From Bicyclus anynana (taxonomy: Eukaryota; Arthropoda; Insecta; Lepidoptera; Nymphalidae), in NCBI RefSeq assembly GCF_947172395.1, contig NC_069090.1, forward strand, positions 17,442,962 through 17,506,961: a DNA stretch of 64,000 nt, given 5' to 3'. Shown one piece after another: positions 10,600 through 22,420 of the stretch. Both the position numbers and the translations under genes were made by a program. The notes below the pieces were generated by a model that did not search any database, was not told the origin of the DNA, and saw only the letters and a list, made by a program, of their open reading frames with translations. Within the stretch, counting starts at the first letter, position 1, and each line of letters starts with the position of its first letter.

Positions 10600-11603
10600 T
10601 ATAATCATCTGTACCACAGAACATAGAAAACGCTAAAACTAACTATACAGCTTCATAGGTAGACTTTTAAAGAAAATGTTTTTACCTAATTCGTAAAACG
10701 GTAATAACTGGGTCCATAAAGCAAAACATTTGCAAGAAATGCCTGTCGATATCAATTAATGTCATTCCCATACATTTTTTAGTTTTTGAAGCGTTAACGT
10801 TTGTAGAAAGAGTATCGAAGAGCCACATGGCTACGGTTCTAATTGAAAAATTATTTCAGTGCTGGATAATGTGCGGAAGACATATAACATAAAGCTATGT
10901 ACGAGATAATTTTACGCAAGTGCAACCGACTGTACCACGGGTTATCCATTAGCACAATGCCCTACAGCCTGGCGACTCTTTTCTAAGGCAAGGCTATTGT
11001 ATTACCCCCCTTTATGTCAAGGCTTACCCTTTTAACTTAAAGCTTAGCTTTTGAGTCACCTAACGCAAATGTCAGTTTTTCAGACATCATACAAAAATAA
11101 AATTTCATGTATTTTATAAACGTGTTAATTTTTAGGGTAACGTAAAGAAATAGAACCTTTATGAGATCACTTTGTAGACCATCTGTATGTCTGTCCGTCT
11201 GTTTGTCCGGTTTTTCCATAAATGAATATCAGCAAGACAAAAGTCAAAACAGTAAACATTCGAAATATGGAAGGGAAGGAAAATAATTTCAACCATGATA
11301 TTATTATATTCATAAACAATATGTTTAGTCATGTCTGTGATCCAAAGTGACGTCAATCAATGTATCGATGACGTCACACAGGTTTTTTGTCGGGCACTAT
11401 TGTACTTGAGGATGCGTGACACTAATATTGATTGAATCCATTCATTCATATTATTATTTGGTTTTGATTGCCAAAGAATTAAGGCAAAGGTCTTATTAAC
11501 TAAATTATTTATCGACCAAGTTTGTACGTCATATTTCCTAAAACTATTCACTAATTACAACATAGTCAACTCTTAAATAACAAAATACCTTGTAGAATTC
11601 TAT
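10600..11603. other. Unassigned; one dispersed-repeat scrap
   Basis: No gene recognised. The part at about 11155-11215 (gatcactttgtagacc, then GTCTGTCCGTCTG) belongs to a GTCTGTCCGTC-containing dispersed repeat similar to that at 37095-37378. Confidence 0.45.
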
Positions 11604-11717
11604 GCTTTGCTATAGAAAATAATTTCTACAAAGTAAAGGAATTTAAATGCCAATTCAACAGCTTCAATACTACATTTTCATACACGCTTTGCTATAGGAA
11701 AGAATTCCTACAAAGTA
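11604..11717 (+). repeat. Two 32-bp direct repeats, each self-complementary
   Basis: Copies lie at 11604-11635 and 11686-11717 and differ at 3 of 32 bases. Each reads CTTTGCTATAG...CTACAAAG and can fold on itself. The 50 bases between them are unrelated AT-rich DNA. The origin is unknown. Confidence 0.75.
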
Positions 11718-12680
11718 TGTACTCGAATCTAAGTGGGAACTTGGCTTGAGAAAAAACAACGCTTACATAACGTGAAATCGATGGGAACATAATACAAGGA
11801 AACATTCAAAACAGATTATGCGCTAAAGCGTTTGAAATTACTGTAGAAGCACTTCCTTTTATTGGATCATTTCGATAAATTGCCAGCTAATTAACATTCC
11901 TGAGCAACGTGATTACTCGTGGTACAGCGAAGCTATACTTTTTCCGGTACACTTTTCCACGGCATATAAATCGGTAACGCTTTGAAGTCGCCGACTCATC
12001 CAACCTCGACTAACACGTTACGGATTAAACAGTAATTATTCGCGAAATTAAACCCATTTTAGATTAAAACATGAAAAACGTTACTAAGAAAACTATGTAC
12101 GCATCCATAGAAACTACCACTTTTCAAAATTATTACGCAAAAAAATTTGGCAAGGTAATTTCTAATACATTTTTTTGCAATTAAGAATGTTATGTCTTAT
12201 TTACACCGAAAATAATATCGTTAGTCAATATACTTTACAAGGTCTTCATTACTGTCGAGTTTTTTGGATAATAATACCCATGTCCGATAAAAAGAATACC
12301 AAAAATGGTTTATGAAAAGAGTAATGAACCAGTGAAAATCTAATTTATTATTTAAAGACATTAGGGTAAACAGGTAAACAGAAAGATCAGATGAAACACA
12401 GTGTTTAAATATGAACTATATATCGGTGATGTTACAGTTTTACTCATTTATAGAAAAATACGAGTAATATTTATCAACATTAATACTAAAGCACTTTTAC
12501 TTAAAATTAGCTTTATTTCTGACGTAAACATGAATAAGGTTTATTTTAAAACATGGAATAGAAGCAAATCCAGTGAATATCAAAAACGGTGGTAGAATCT
12601 TTACAAATAGTCAACTGATATTAAAAAAATGCTTGTAAACTGAGCTTACTTGAAATTTTGAATTTTTTTAATTTTCTTCA
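11718..12680. other. Unassigned, intronic
   Basis: AT-rich DNA with no recognised gene or repeat. Confidence 0.5.
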
Positions 12681-12850
12681 TCGGGTCGCCACTTAAGAGT
12701 GCGCAGCGCGTCGGTACGATATGGATAAAATTCGAAGCGCAAACGAGACGCCGAATTATGACTTTCACGTGAGTGAAAAGCACGGAGCGATTGACGCGCG
12801 ACGCAAATTTTATGACGTGAGCGCCAAAACCATTTTTACCTGATTGCAAG
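12681..12850. other. CpG-rich patch in AT-rich intron
   Basis: This segment is full of CpG (gcgcagcgcgtcggtacg, gattgacgcgcgacgc), with sharp AT-rich borders. It contains CACGTG in a symmetrical setting (tttcacgtgagtgaaa) near 12764-12779. The minus-strand open frame through it shows no family similarity. It lies 330 bases downstream of the pigs-like coding exon, so an intronic regulatory element or an unrecognised insertion is possible. Confidence 0.4.
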
Positions 12851-13175
12851 TAAATTAAACAACATAACGAAAAACAAAATGGCCATGTTCAAGATATATA
12901 CCTAATTTTCTATAAAAAACAAAAATTTAAGAAAATAAGTTTGCTTTTTCTGAGATTGAAAGCAAAATGTGAGCAAAACATGTATTTTTCAAAAACATAA
13001 ACTATCGAGAAAAGTTTTACAAATTGTGTATTTTGCATAGCCATAACGAAGCTAACACTTTGAAATATCATTTACCCAAATATCAGGCTCCTAACTTTTC
13101 CAGAAACTGAGATATAGAACCATTTGTAACCACCAAATTACATATTGCACACTCTTAAAGAAGAACCAATACTCC

Positions 13176-13181
13176 ACTTAC
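13176..13181 (-). promoter_or_regulatory. Splice donor of the coding exon
   Basis: On the minus strand GCAGG is followed by GTAAGT, a near-consensus donor. The reading frame continues open for 24 bases into the intron but then loses family similarity, supporting the exon end here. Confidence 0.85.
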
Positions 13182-13403
13182 CCTGCACAAAGCCACTCCA
13201 GTGTCCAGTCGGTCCAGGAAGTTGTCTGCGTTGATTCTCAGCTCGGGGTAGAGGACCGTCAGCCACTCGGCCAGGTCCTCCTTCATAGCGTACAGGTACT
13301 CCTCGGAGGACTTGAAGGGCCGGAAGGGCCGCGCCTCGAGAAGGACTGCTCCTGCGCTTGCCATCTTTGTTGTTGTTGTTTTAGGCGTAGGACATCACTG
13401 GTT
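13182..13403 (-). CDS. pigs: GAS2-like CH-domain protein, first coding exon (partial)
   Basis: Exon of a GAS2-like cytoskeletal linker. The family binds actin through an N-terminal calponin-homology domain and, in its full form, microtubules through a C-terminal GAR domain; Drosophila pigs is the fly member. The start is the ATG at 13364-13362 in the context ACAAAGATGG. It gives 61 codons to 13182. Residues 18-35 read KSSEEYLYAMKEDLAEWL. Residues 44-61 carry INADNFLDRLDTGVALCR, the CH-domain lead-in typical of this family. The exon ends at a phase-0 donor (GTAAGT, 13181-13176). Upstream, TTGTTACAG ending at 13404 is a splice acceptor, making 13403-13365 a 39-base 5' UTR part. GC content is higher than in the surroundings. 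The remaining CH domain, the GAR domain and the stop lie outside what I can find. The gene name is a family-level inference from this one exon. Confidence 0.87.
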
Positions 13404-13418
13404 CTGTAACAAGAGAGA
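13404..13418 (-). promoter_or_regulatory. Splice acceptor upstream of the start codon
   Basis: On the minus strand CTCTCTTGTTACAG precedes the untranslated 39 bases before the ATG. The T/C-rich tract and the CAG fit a 3' splice site. It implies a further untranslated exon at higher coordinates. Confidence 0.65.
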
Positions 13419-13479
13419 TGGTTATTAGCGATCTATTAAAACTAGCGGGTCCGCGGTTCTTGTGTTTCTTTCTTGTTTA

Positions 13480-13806
13480 AATTCGGCTCACTGCTGAGCT
13501 GAACGAATGAGAGGGGTTAGGCCTCTTCTTCTTATTCTCCTCTCAGAATGAGGGGTTAGGCCAATAGTCCACCACGCTGGCCCAATGCGGATTGGCAGAC
13601 TTCCCACACGCAGAGAATTAAGAAAATTCCCAGATAATATGCAGGTTTTCTCACAATGTGTTTCCTTCACCGTTGGAGACATGTGATATTTAATTTCTAA
13701 AAATGCACTAAACTGAAAAGTTGTAGGTGCATGCCCCGGAACGGATTCGAACCAACGCCTTCCGAATCCGAAGGCAGAGGTCATATCCACTAGGCTATCA
13801 CGAATC
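13480..13806 (-). mobile_element. tRNA-derived SINE, first family, full length
   Basis: Minus-strand copy with box B (GGATTCGAACC complement region near 13745), the constant block ccaatgcggattggcagact and a partly duplicated gagaggggttaggcc end. It sits only about 75 bases upstream of the coding exon's acceptor, in the intron. The open frame reported on this strand is SINE sequence. Confidence 0.88.
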
Positions 13807-13945
13807 ACGATTGTGGAAATACGGGTATAAAATATAGCATATTTTACTCGCTGATTATGTAGCTTTCTTTTGGTGTAACATTGAAAATCCGTGGTTTAAA
13901 TGTTAAAGCGGAAAAAACTAACAGTCACTTTTGCGTTTATAATAC
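13807..13945 (-). mobile_element. Helitron-like fragment
   Basis: gggtataaaatatagcatat and tactcgctgattatgtagct match blocks of decayed Helitrons near 3860 and 21660. No termini remain. Confidence 0.45.
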
Positions 13946-15176
13946 TTATCAGTAAGCAATTATAGATATTATAAGTGTCAATTGGAAATGGTTGGGTACG
14001 TTCCATTAATAATAGCTCCATTATGTAATGATTAATCAGAAGGTCTCATATTAACTATGCCAGTGGTCGCTTGTCAGGAGTCAATTGGCCGTCAGCCCAG
14101 TTCGCTGCGAACTCATCGTTGCTAAATTGTTGGTAATTCAATATTGTGCAACGGGTAAATAAATCTTTTTACGTTGTTAAGGGTTGCCAAAAAACCAAAA
14201 AAAACTGGTTTCATGATTCACAATTTTATCTTTATTTATATGTCTCACATCTTTGCAAATTGTATAAAGCTTCTCATAAGATTTGTTTTTATAATTCATA
14301 TTCATTACTTCGAGTTACGATTTGATATGTCTTTGCAAAACGTTACTTTTCATTTATTACGATTTTTTGATTTATTACTAAATTTCGAGATATTCTAATC
14401 GTTATTTTAACTATTTCTATTACAAGTACATTTACTAAGACCATAGGTAGATCTCCTTGTAAGAGTTTTTGTAGATTCTTGCTCTGTTACAATTATTTCT
14501 CGTGTAACGTGTGCAAAATCTTTCTATTCATTGCAAGGTTGCAATAGACATAATTATAACAATTTTTCGCTAGATTGTTATTCTACAATTTACAATGGCA
14601 TCAGCTCTTCTAACGCCTTCACTTCTTCACTTTCAGGGTTCATCATTTGTCTTTTCAATTCCATTTAATTGTAATTATTTTAAAGATCAGAAGAATCAAA
14701 ATTTTGATTAACAATTTTTGTTTGATAATTACGAATATTACTCAATAAAGAAGTTTAAGATTTTAATCCAGTTGGTAGTAGATGCAACAAGAAATAAATC
14801 AAAGTTTTGGCTAGATATAGATATGTTCTCTCAAAATTGCTAACTTTAAGAATAAACATTTTAGTGCTAACATTAGCTCAGATTAAATTACAATAAAAAA
14901 TTACATAAGAACTAAAATAAACACAAAAACACAATGTTATGATTCATGATTATATTTATACGTTCAATATTGTTAAAGATGTAATCGTGATATATTCATA
15001 TAAAACATAATATTTACCTCAAGAGGTATATAATCAAGTTTTTATACGATGCTCCTTGTACACTATGAATCATGATTTGCAGTATTTAAGCTAATAATGT
15101 TAGACTGATATAAAAAAAAACTTTAAAACAGCACCACAATTGCTATGTCTTCTGACATGAGGCTCAAAAAATATAT
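13946..15176. other. Unassigned, very AT-rich
   Basis: Low-information AT-rich DNA; no gene or repeat recognised. Confidence 0.5.
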
Positions 15177-15212
15177 ACGGTCGAATTGAGAAACCTCTTC
15201 CTTTTTTTGGTG
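15177..15212 (-). repeat. Scrap of an AACCGACTTC element
   Basis: acggtcgaattgagaaacct and cttccttttttgg match the right end of the element at 28028-28062. Confidence 0.5.
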
Positions 15213-15316
15213 TCTGTAAAAATATTAGCTTAGTCTAACCAATCTGGTCCCAAGGTCTCCAAAATTTTTGATATAATTATCATAACTAACACCCTTAGAA
15301 AAATGTATGTCCATTC

Positions 15317-15425
15317 AACAAGTTGGCCCGCTTCCACCTTAGATTACATCATCACTTACCATCAGGTGAGATTGTAGTCAAGGGCTAACTTGTAAAGAAT
15401 AAAAAAAAAAAAAAAAAAAAAAAAA
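15317..15425 (+). mobile_element. SINE, second family, 3' end with A-tail
   Basis: gcttccaccttagattacat, catcacttaccatcaggtga and gggctaacttgtaaagaata are the constant 3' blocks of the second SINE family. They are followed by a run of about 25 A, the tail of a retroposed copy. The 5' part is missing. Confidence 0.75.
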
Positions 15426-18400
15426 TCTCTGTACTTAGAATAGAGCTCTCACTTCATTCTTCTTTGTCTTAGAAAAACAAGCCTTAAGCACACCAGGCAC
15501 AATCAATAGTTGCATAAAACTCGCAACAAAAGGCGGATCAACAAATTCCTAAAAAGTGGCAACTCATTAGCCCGGTGCGGCGAATGTTCTGTATGAGGAG
15601 AGCACAATATGCGCGGAACAATGCACCACGAGACAATGCGCAGAATCAGAGCAACCGATGTCCCGGTTATACACAACCGGGCAGGTGTTTCGCATGTTTT
15701 GCACATGTTGTATGTAGATAACACATTTTAGGTCAAAAACCTGAACGCCTCGGCCAGGTGGTTAACTAATTTAGTTGTGCATCATGGATCAAAGCCATGG
15801 TTATTGAGAAAAATTCGTTATATTGGGTAAAATCCATAACATCAAGGTAAGGAAAATTACTGTGACAACATAGCAATATAATAATTAAGTAGAATCGATC
15901 CCACTGAAGTCTTTTGTTCCTGTATGAAAGGGGATTACCACACTGCTCTTATAGGCCGTATATACATATATTTGGCGGGTTTTATCGCTATCAGCAAAGA
16001 ATATTTAATAGTCTACCACTCAATAACACTCCCATAGCCCGGAAACCCGCATGCGAGTAGCATGGCTGTTTAAGATCTATTAAATTCTCCTCCCATGGGC
16101 ATTGTACCGAGTTGATTGACAATTATTTAGATTGATGAAAAAATTTAATAAAGTAGGTAATTGTAAGAAACTCTCAGCTATTTTCTTTACCGATTTGCAT
16201 ATTTTCTTATAACGACTGTAATCTTCATGTTAACAAGTTTCCGAGTGCACCGGAATTGCACGCAGAACACGAGTGAGTCAGTCAGTGTAACCCAAACGTT
16301 TACGTGAATGGCTCTCCCATACTCCGCGCCGCTTTGTGGGTGCGTTGCCCTTTCCGCTTCAATAGGGTTGACACTAATGGTGAGCATTTTAAACATAAAT
16401 ATCATAGAGGAAGAAACAAATGAAAATTATATTTTTAATATGCACACTGCGACTTCATCAGTAAGACAATTTCTTCTAGACAACCTATTTCGTCACAGGT
16501 AAATCACATAAGATATTGTAATAAAGTAGATACATTAAGTAATGGACAGCGGAACTATTGAGGGTTATTATGTTATAAATAAATAAATTTAGGTACCGAA
16601 ATAAAAAATATTAATGTTAATTTACTTAACGCGCAGTATGTTTATCGGATCTGGGCGACGTTACCATTTGAATTCGTCAGGTTTTCGTGAAGAATAGCGA
16701 AATAAATTCATTTTATACAGTTGTAGATGACCCTTCAGATGTCGGAAATCCACGCCACTAATTGTAAGCATGCACTAACGAGCTGTTTCGGGTTCACACT
16801 TTTGAGTCGGGACCACCACTACCCGTAATAATTTCGACCATTTTCCAAAAAAAAAATGTGTTTTTTTAGTCTAGCTTTGATTGCAATTAGTTTTTCACAT
16901 CTGATAACCAAGGCATTAACATGTTTCATAATATCCTCTATTTAGTTTGGTATTATCCCAGTATATTTGTTAAAATATTTTGTTTTACGAAGTGAAGTTG
17001 TTAAATAATAGAGATTATAGTTGTTGGATGTTTCAACAGCTAATTAAAAAAAAACTCTTATTCTAACAATATTCCGCCTCTTGTTATTCTATTAATCGTT
17101 AATTCTCTTCTTCTCTCTCGAGTCTTGATTATTCGTATGATTGGCTTGATTTTAATTAAACGATGACGCGGTATTTGGTGGAATACGATTGCTTATACAG
17201 TGCTCATACTTAAGTTGAAGACAACCGTTTGAGAGCATTTGAAATGCATACGTCTAGAAATCTTGCTTTTATATGAATCTCAAAATTGATAAACCAATTC
17301 CTAGACAGTTTCTTAGTGCTAAAGATTTCATAGTAATTGCTTATCCGAGTCATGCAATACCTATAACAGCACGCGGCGATGCGTGAGCTATGCATAAATG
17401 TTTATTGATCAGCGTACTTTCAATTTAATCATCGGTTTTGTAACCTTGGTACCATTTCTTCACTCACTGACTAACGCCTCACTCCCATTCAGAGTTAGAT
17501 CATGCTTGTAGCCTTTCGACAACATTTTGTAACATTTTGATTTAATTAAGCCATTGCAAAAACTGATTTCGGATACAGATTTGCATATTCCTTATACTAT
17601 GTCTAGCGACTTGTCCTGACAAACTGATCTGATATCTAAATTTTATTTAAGTATAATTTTTTTCTTACAACTTAAGGTCAATATTAATATTACTACAAAA
17701 TTAATTGAAATGACACCTTAAACGAGACAAAATACCAATTAATCTCTCGATAAAAATAAATGAGATGTTTTTTAAATTATCGAATTACCTATTCCATAGA
17801 ATCATACAATTTTATTACTTTGGAACATTACTATGGATTTCTATGATAATAATGATCCAAGTTCTGGATGTTCAAACTTTTCATGATAAAATAAAATCAA
17901 TTCCTCATACTTATTCACATTCCATTGAGGCCCTCGGTTTAATGTCCGTATCCTCATTAGATAACATGAACTAAATAGCTATGTCATGATACCATGATAA
18001 ACTTATTTGATCGAGTTAGATAAAAATCCTTAAATCCCTATTACGCAGGTTACGGTAACATTTAGAGTAAGTATACAAGATAAGAGATACTTAAACTGAG
18101 TTAACTAATTCACGTAATCCATATTTATCTTAATATAGCCTAATTTTCATATCAAGATCCTGAGATCAATGACCGTCATGTAGAATCTAACATACAGGAA
18201 AAATAAAAAAATAAAAAAATAAAAATATATTTTGTAACTTTTCAACATTGCAAGAATTCTTCTTGCACTGCTTTTGAGTGATTTTGATACGATAAATGAG
18301 CCTTTTTCTTCTACAGATTTTTAAAAAATCCGCTAGAGGCAGTACCGCGGGGTAGTACAAATCGGCATAATACAACCACCAGATCAGTAAACGACACTTT

Positions 18401-18503
18401 TATCGTAAGTGTCAAGTTTAGCACAAGTAAGATTTTCTAAGGGTAAAATTTTGAATTAGTTTTATTAACGATAACGATTTTAGGGTAAAATGTAAAATTA
18501 CCA
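15426..18503. other. Unassigned; one weak tRNA-like site
   Basis: No gene recognised. Around 15746-15805 (cgcctcggccaggtggttaac) there is a weak tRNA-like SINE head. The rest is AT-rich DNA with short shadow frames. Confidence 0.4.
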
Positions 18504-18559
18504 GGGGGGCAAGATCCCCCGCGCCTTACCCGGGCAAAGAGGATAATCCTCGAGGCCCG
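18504..18559. repeat. GC-rich compact stem-loops
   Basis: GGGGG...CCCCC at 18504-18520 is followed at 18531-18559 by CGGGC-AAA-GAGGA-TAA-TCCTC-GAG-GCCCG. This is a two-part stem with a symmetrical internal loop. It stands out from the AT-rich surroundings. The function is unknown. Confidence 0.6.
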
Positions 18560-18599
18560 TGCCCGCACTTGGATTTATCATCTAAAATTATTTAAAATT

Positions 18600-19239
18600 T
18601 AAAATTTATCTATATTTAAAATTATTTAACGAATTTAATTTTAATTGATATGACAATTTCGAATAAATTAACGCTACATAATCCTAAATCGTGAATTCAT
18701 GTTCATCATAAGGATATTATGAAACAGTGAAAAATTGTAATTGACGCAACATCTAATTATAGAAACATTGTAACTGCAGTTTTTCCCTATTCAAATCCAA
18801 TTGACTGTAATACAATTTCACATTAAATTCGTAATGTGTTTAATTGTTTATAGCCCTTGAAGTATACGTCAACTGCATGGTTGTTTTCTTAAAAATCAAC
18901 CCATTAATATATTCTTATTAACCTTCCAAGATTCCTGACACGTATTGTAAGTGTTAATTAGGATTGAAGTGTCGCCCGTTCTTGTAATTAAGTGGCCACT
19001 TGATATCATGGAAAATTTATTTGACCTTGCCTGGTAGCCTTGTCGTTTAGGTACGCTTCACGAGAATTTCCAATTAAATCAGAAAACCGTCGGTCATCAA
19101 TTTAAACCCATTAGGTACGGGTGTTTCGCAAGGATGACTATTAGATCCCTTATTGTTTTGTACATGCAGAATAGTCACTATGACATAATATTCAACTTTA
19201 TGTTTGCTGTACAGTGTAACCTTCGCTGGAGGATAATTG
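18600..19239. other. Unassigned, AT-rich
   Basis: No gene or repeat recognised. Confidence 0.5.
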
Positions 19240-19475
19240 GAGGACGGCCGCGTGGAACAGTGGGCAGTGACCTTGCTTTCTGCATCCACGGCCGTGGTTC
19301 GATTCCCATAACTGGAAAACATTCATGTGATGAGCATGGGTGTTTTCTAGTGTCTGGGTGTATTAATTCAGTATATAAATAGATAAAAATCTGCTATCTT
19401 ATTCCGGTAACTATACGCTTACTTTGGGCATAAGAAGTGATGTGTGTATTGTTTAAGTGTATATTAAAAATAAAA
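19240..19475 (+). mobile_element. Bm1-like tRNA-derived SINE
   Basis: The head cggccgcgtggaacagtggg, followed by tctgcatccacggccgtgg, leads to box B GGTTCGATTCC at 19296-19306. The body has gatgagcatgggtgttttct and ends tgtgtgtattgtttaagtgt with an A-rich tail. This head-body arrangement is the common lepidopteran Bm1-type SINE. The family name is from memory. Confidence 0.75.
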
Positions 19476-20686
19476 CCAAAATGATAAGGGTCCACTCAGT
19501 CCCGTAGTTTTTATAAACATACACATACACACACAAGCCTTAACTGTTTAATTTGAAGCATTTAAGGAAAAATTAAACAATAACATTATCAATAACATGG
19601 GTTTAGACTTACAATAAAGTGTAGCTCGGTCTAAATTATTTTAAGAGCTACGAGTATATCAAACCGCGGTTTTTACGATCGTAACCCAACACCAATTGTG
19701 AGAAGTGTATTAATTGACACTGACCCACAATCTCTATTCACGACTGACACCAAAAATAACATTATAACATAGAGCGTGTATTCGGAAATTACTATTGATT
19801 CAGAGTCTGCAACTGTTCGATCCAAATAACAAGCGAATTAATCACTTTTACGCAATTATATCGCAGTAGTAGTACCTAGTAGCTATTCAGCATCGTTCAC
19901 TGCTGAGCAAGTTCTCAGTAACTGAAGTGATTCACGGATATTTTGGAGTATTTAAAGCGTTGAAGAACTACATCTGTATCAACAAACAGACAAATCATTT
20001 ATGATATCCTCTGTTAAAACAATGCCTCTTTGTATTTCATTTCATACTGAATACGCTGGTTATGATGATTTTTTTGCATCTTATAGTTAAATTTGTAATA
20101 TTGAGGTAATTCTCAGGATCAGGAGTATTTTTTTTCTCGTCTACTTTATTAAAGGATTGCTTATTCTGACAGATTTATTTAACAGATATAAACAACCAGG
20201 CAAATAAAGTAAAGCTACTAAAACCCCTGGAGAAATCGCGCTTGACGTTTTCTCCAAGTCTTAACGATAGGTGCCTGTGCCAATTGAGCTATTATTGTTT
20301 TAAAGTTACTACTAAAGTAGGACAGTGGCACCGACGAGCGATGGATGTAAGACAAAGCGAGTCGCTAGCGAGTTGCGCAATATTCCACGCTCCGCTAACT
20401 TCCGCTGTCACACACGCACGGACGGTCAGCAGGACATTGGAGATTATAGAAAAATAATGTGATTTTTAAATAACACTTGTCTGGACAAGCACTTGATATT
20501 ATGTAAGTGGAAAACTTCTACACCTTGCAACACTTTGTAAGGCATACAAGAGACACTTCCTACAATGTCCTGTGGAACTCAACTTGAGGCATTAAAGGCA
20601 TCATGTACCTGTGATTTTACCGACAACCATAACTAAAGATCGAAACACGGCAATTCTATACTAAGTGTACTAATTCTTTCGTCGTC
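19476..20686. other. Unassigned
   Basis: No gene recognised. A slightly GC-richer piece at 20310-20440 has open frames without family similarity. Confidence 0.45.
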
Positions 20687-20992
20687 ATCAACCCATATTC
20701 GGCTCACTGCTGAGCTCGAGTCTCCTCTCAGAATGAGAGGGGTTAGGCCAATAGTCCACCACGCTGGCCCAATGCGGATTGGCAGACTTCACACACGCAG
20801 AGAATTAAGGTAATTTTCTGGTATGCAGGTTTCCTCATGATGTTTTCCTTCACCGATTGAGACACGTGATATTTAATTTCTTAAAATGCACACAACTGAA
20901 AAGTTGGAGATGCATGCCCAGACCGGATTCGAACCCACACCCTCCGGAATCGGAGGCAGAGGTCATATCTATCTCACTGGGCTATCACTGTC
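20687..20992 (-). mobile_element. tRNA-derived SINE, first family, full length
   Basis: Minus-strand copy with the box B region (ggattcgaaccc, near 20925), ccaatgcggattggcagact and ctctcagaatgagaggggtt. It ends in the ATCAACCCATATTCGG block. Confidence 0.92.
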
Positions 20993-21610
20993 ACACAAAT
21001 TCTTTACCACGGCAAAATTAATGTTTTTACTGACCAAAATCTAGACAGCTATGCCAAGAGATGATTTGGGCTTTAAGCTAGGCTTTAGATTAGGGCATTA
21101 GAGGATGAATGAAATGACACTAACAAGAATGTGTGAACGGAAGAGAAAGGCCAAGGCGAACGTTCCTGAACCAAATCGAGCATACTCTTATCGAGGCGGT
21201 CAAGAGTACCAGTGAAAGAAGCAAGGGAGATATGCAAGATGCAAGGATCAAGCAAGTGGAACGACGTGGTCCATGTCTACCCCTATGGGAATGAGACGTG
21301 GTGGTATACGTATGAAATATGTACAAAACATAACAATGTGTTGAAAATGGAGTTAGTTATGACTGGTATAGTAATTCTTCCAACTCCAAGTAATCAGAAG
21401 TGGAATTTGTCTTTGTTTTTTTTGTTTTTGGAATTTTCAATTTAATTAAAATAATATTATTGTTATCTATCAGTATGTTTGTCTGCGGACGGTACGGCAG
21501 TGGGCCAGCAATCATCGGTGCGTCCGTCGCGACACAAATACTGCGAGGTTCCGCCGGTTCGCGACTTAATGCACTTCGTATTGTTATCACTGTCTCATAT
21601 TTATTATTTT
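20993..21610. other. Unassigned
   Basis: No gene recognised. The open frames on both strands at 21120-21600 show no domain or family motif. Confidence 0.45.
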
Positions 21611-21710
21611 TTCACCCGCGTGTTTCCCGTTCCCGTAGGATTACGAGTTTAAATATAGCTTGTTATTCACTGATAATGTTCCTTTTCATTGGTGACATAT
21701 ATTCTTGATA
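21611..21710 (-). mobile_element. Helitron fragment
   Basis: tttcacccgcgtgtttcccg and attcactgataatgttcc match the 3' and middle blocks of short Helitrons. Confidence 0.55.
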
Positions 21711-22318
21711 TCTGTTTAGTGGTTTAGGTATAAATGCGTCACAAACTCTTTCTCTCTGACCATCTGACCAATCTTCAAAAGCTTTTTGATATGTCTTATT
21801 TGAATGTCGCACATATTAAACTTAAAAATTGTGATGTTACCTACAGTAAATCAACCAAATTATCACTGGACTGTACATAGGGATTTACATACCCTAAAGT
21901 ATTTTAGGAATAAAATAGATCTGTTTACAGTACAGTATTGAAGTTATAAACTCTCTCATCATGACAACAACTAGCGTGATCAAGCCTCATTACCAACGCT
22001 ACAAGTATAAACACATTATTAATAAACATTGCAGCTACCAGTAAACACATAATAACGTGCCTAATTTACACATTACGGCTTCAAATATTATAATTAATCA
22101 ATTTAATAAATATCAACGTACAAAATGTCAGCGCCCGCCGGAGGGCAGGGCTAGTCTTCCGGGCGGCAAGGTCGGAAGTGCCCAAACTTGTGACTGACAG
22201 TAATGATAATGACTTCATGAACGAGTGTTTACGAGCCCTGGCGAGGTGTCGGAGCGACCTTCATTTGACGCACATACGTCATCATAATCATCGGAGTTTT
22301 AAATCGTTTTAAGGGTTA
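21711..22318. other. Unassigned
   Basis: A CpG-rich piece at 22125-22260 (gcgcccgccggagggcag) has an ATG frame that stops after 9 codons, so I make no exon call. The rest is AT-rich. Confidence 0.4.
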
Positions 22319-22420
22319 ACTGACTCGTTGGTACAATGGTTAGCCTTGTGTGCATTCGGATCTCTAGGGCCTGGGTTCGAATTCTGTGTCGGAAATAGAA
22401 ACAGCAGCTGGTAGCTCTTC
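22319..22420 (+). mobile_element. tRNA-like SINE head
   Basis: gactcgttggtacaatggtt resembles box A with its surroundings, and ctgggttcgaattctgtg contains a box-B-like GGTTCGAATTC. The body is not recognisable. Confidence 0.5.

Noticed and set aside
13488..13808. 106-codon minus-strand frame next to the pigs-like exon
   Set aside because: It lies wholly inside a first-family SINE; it is not an alternative 5' coding exon.
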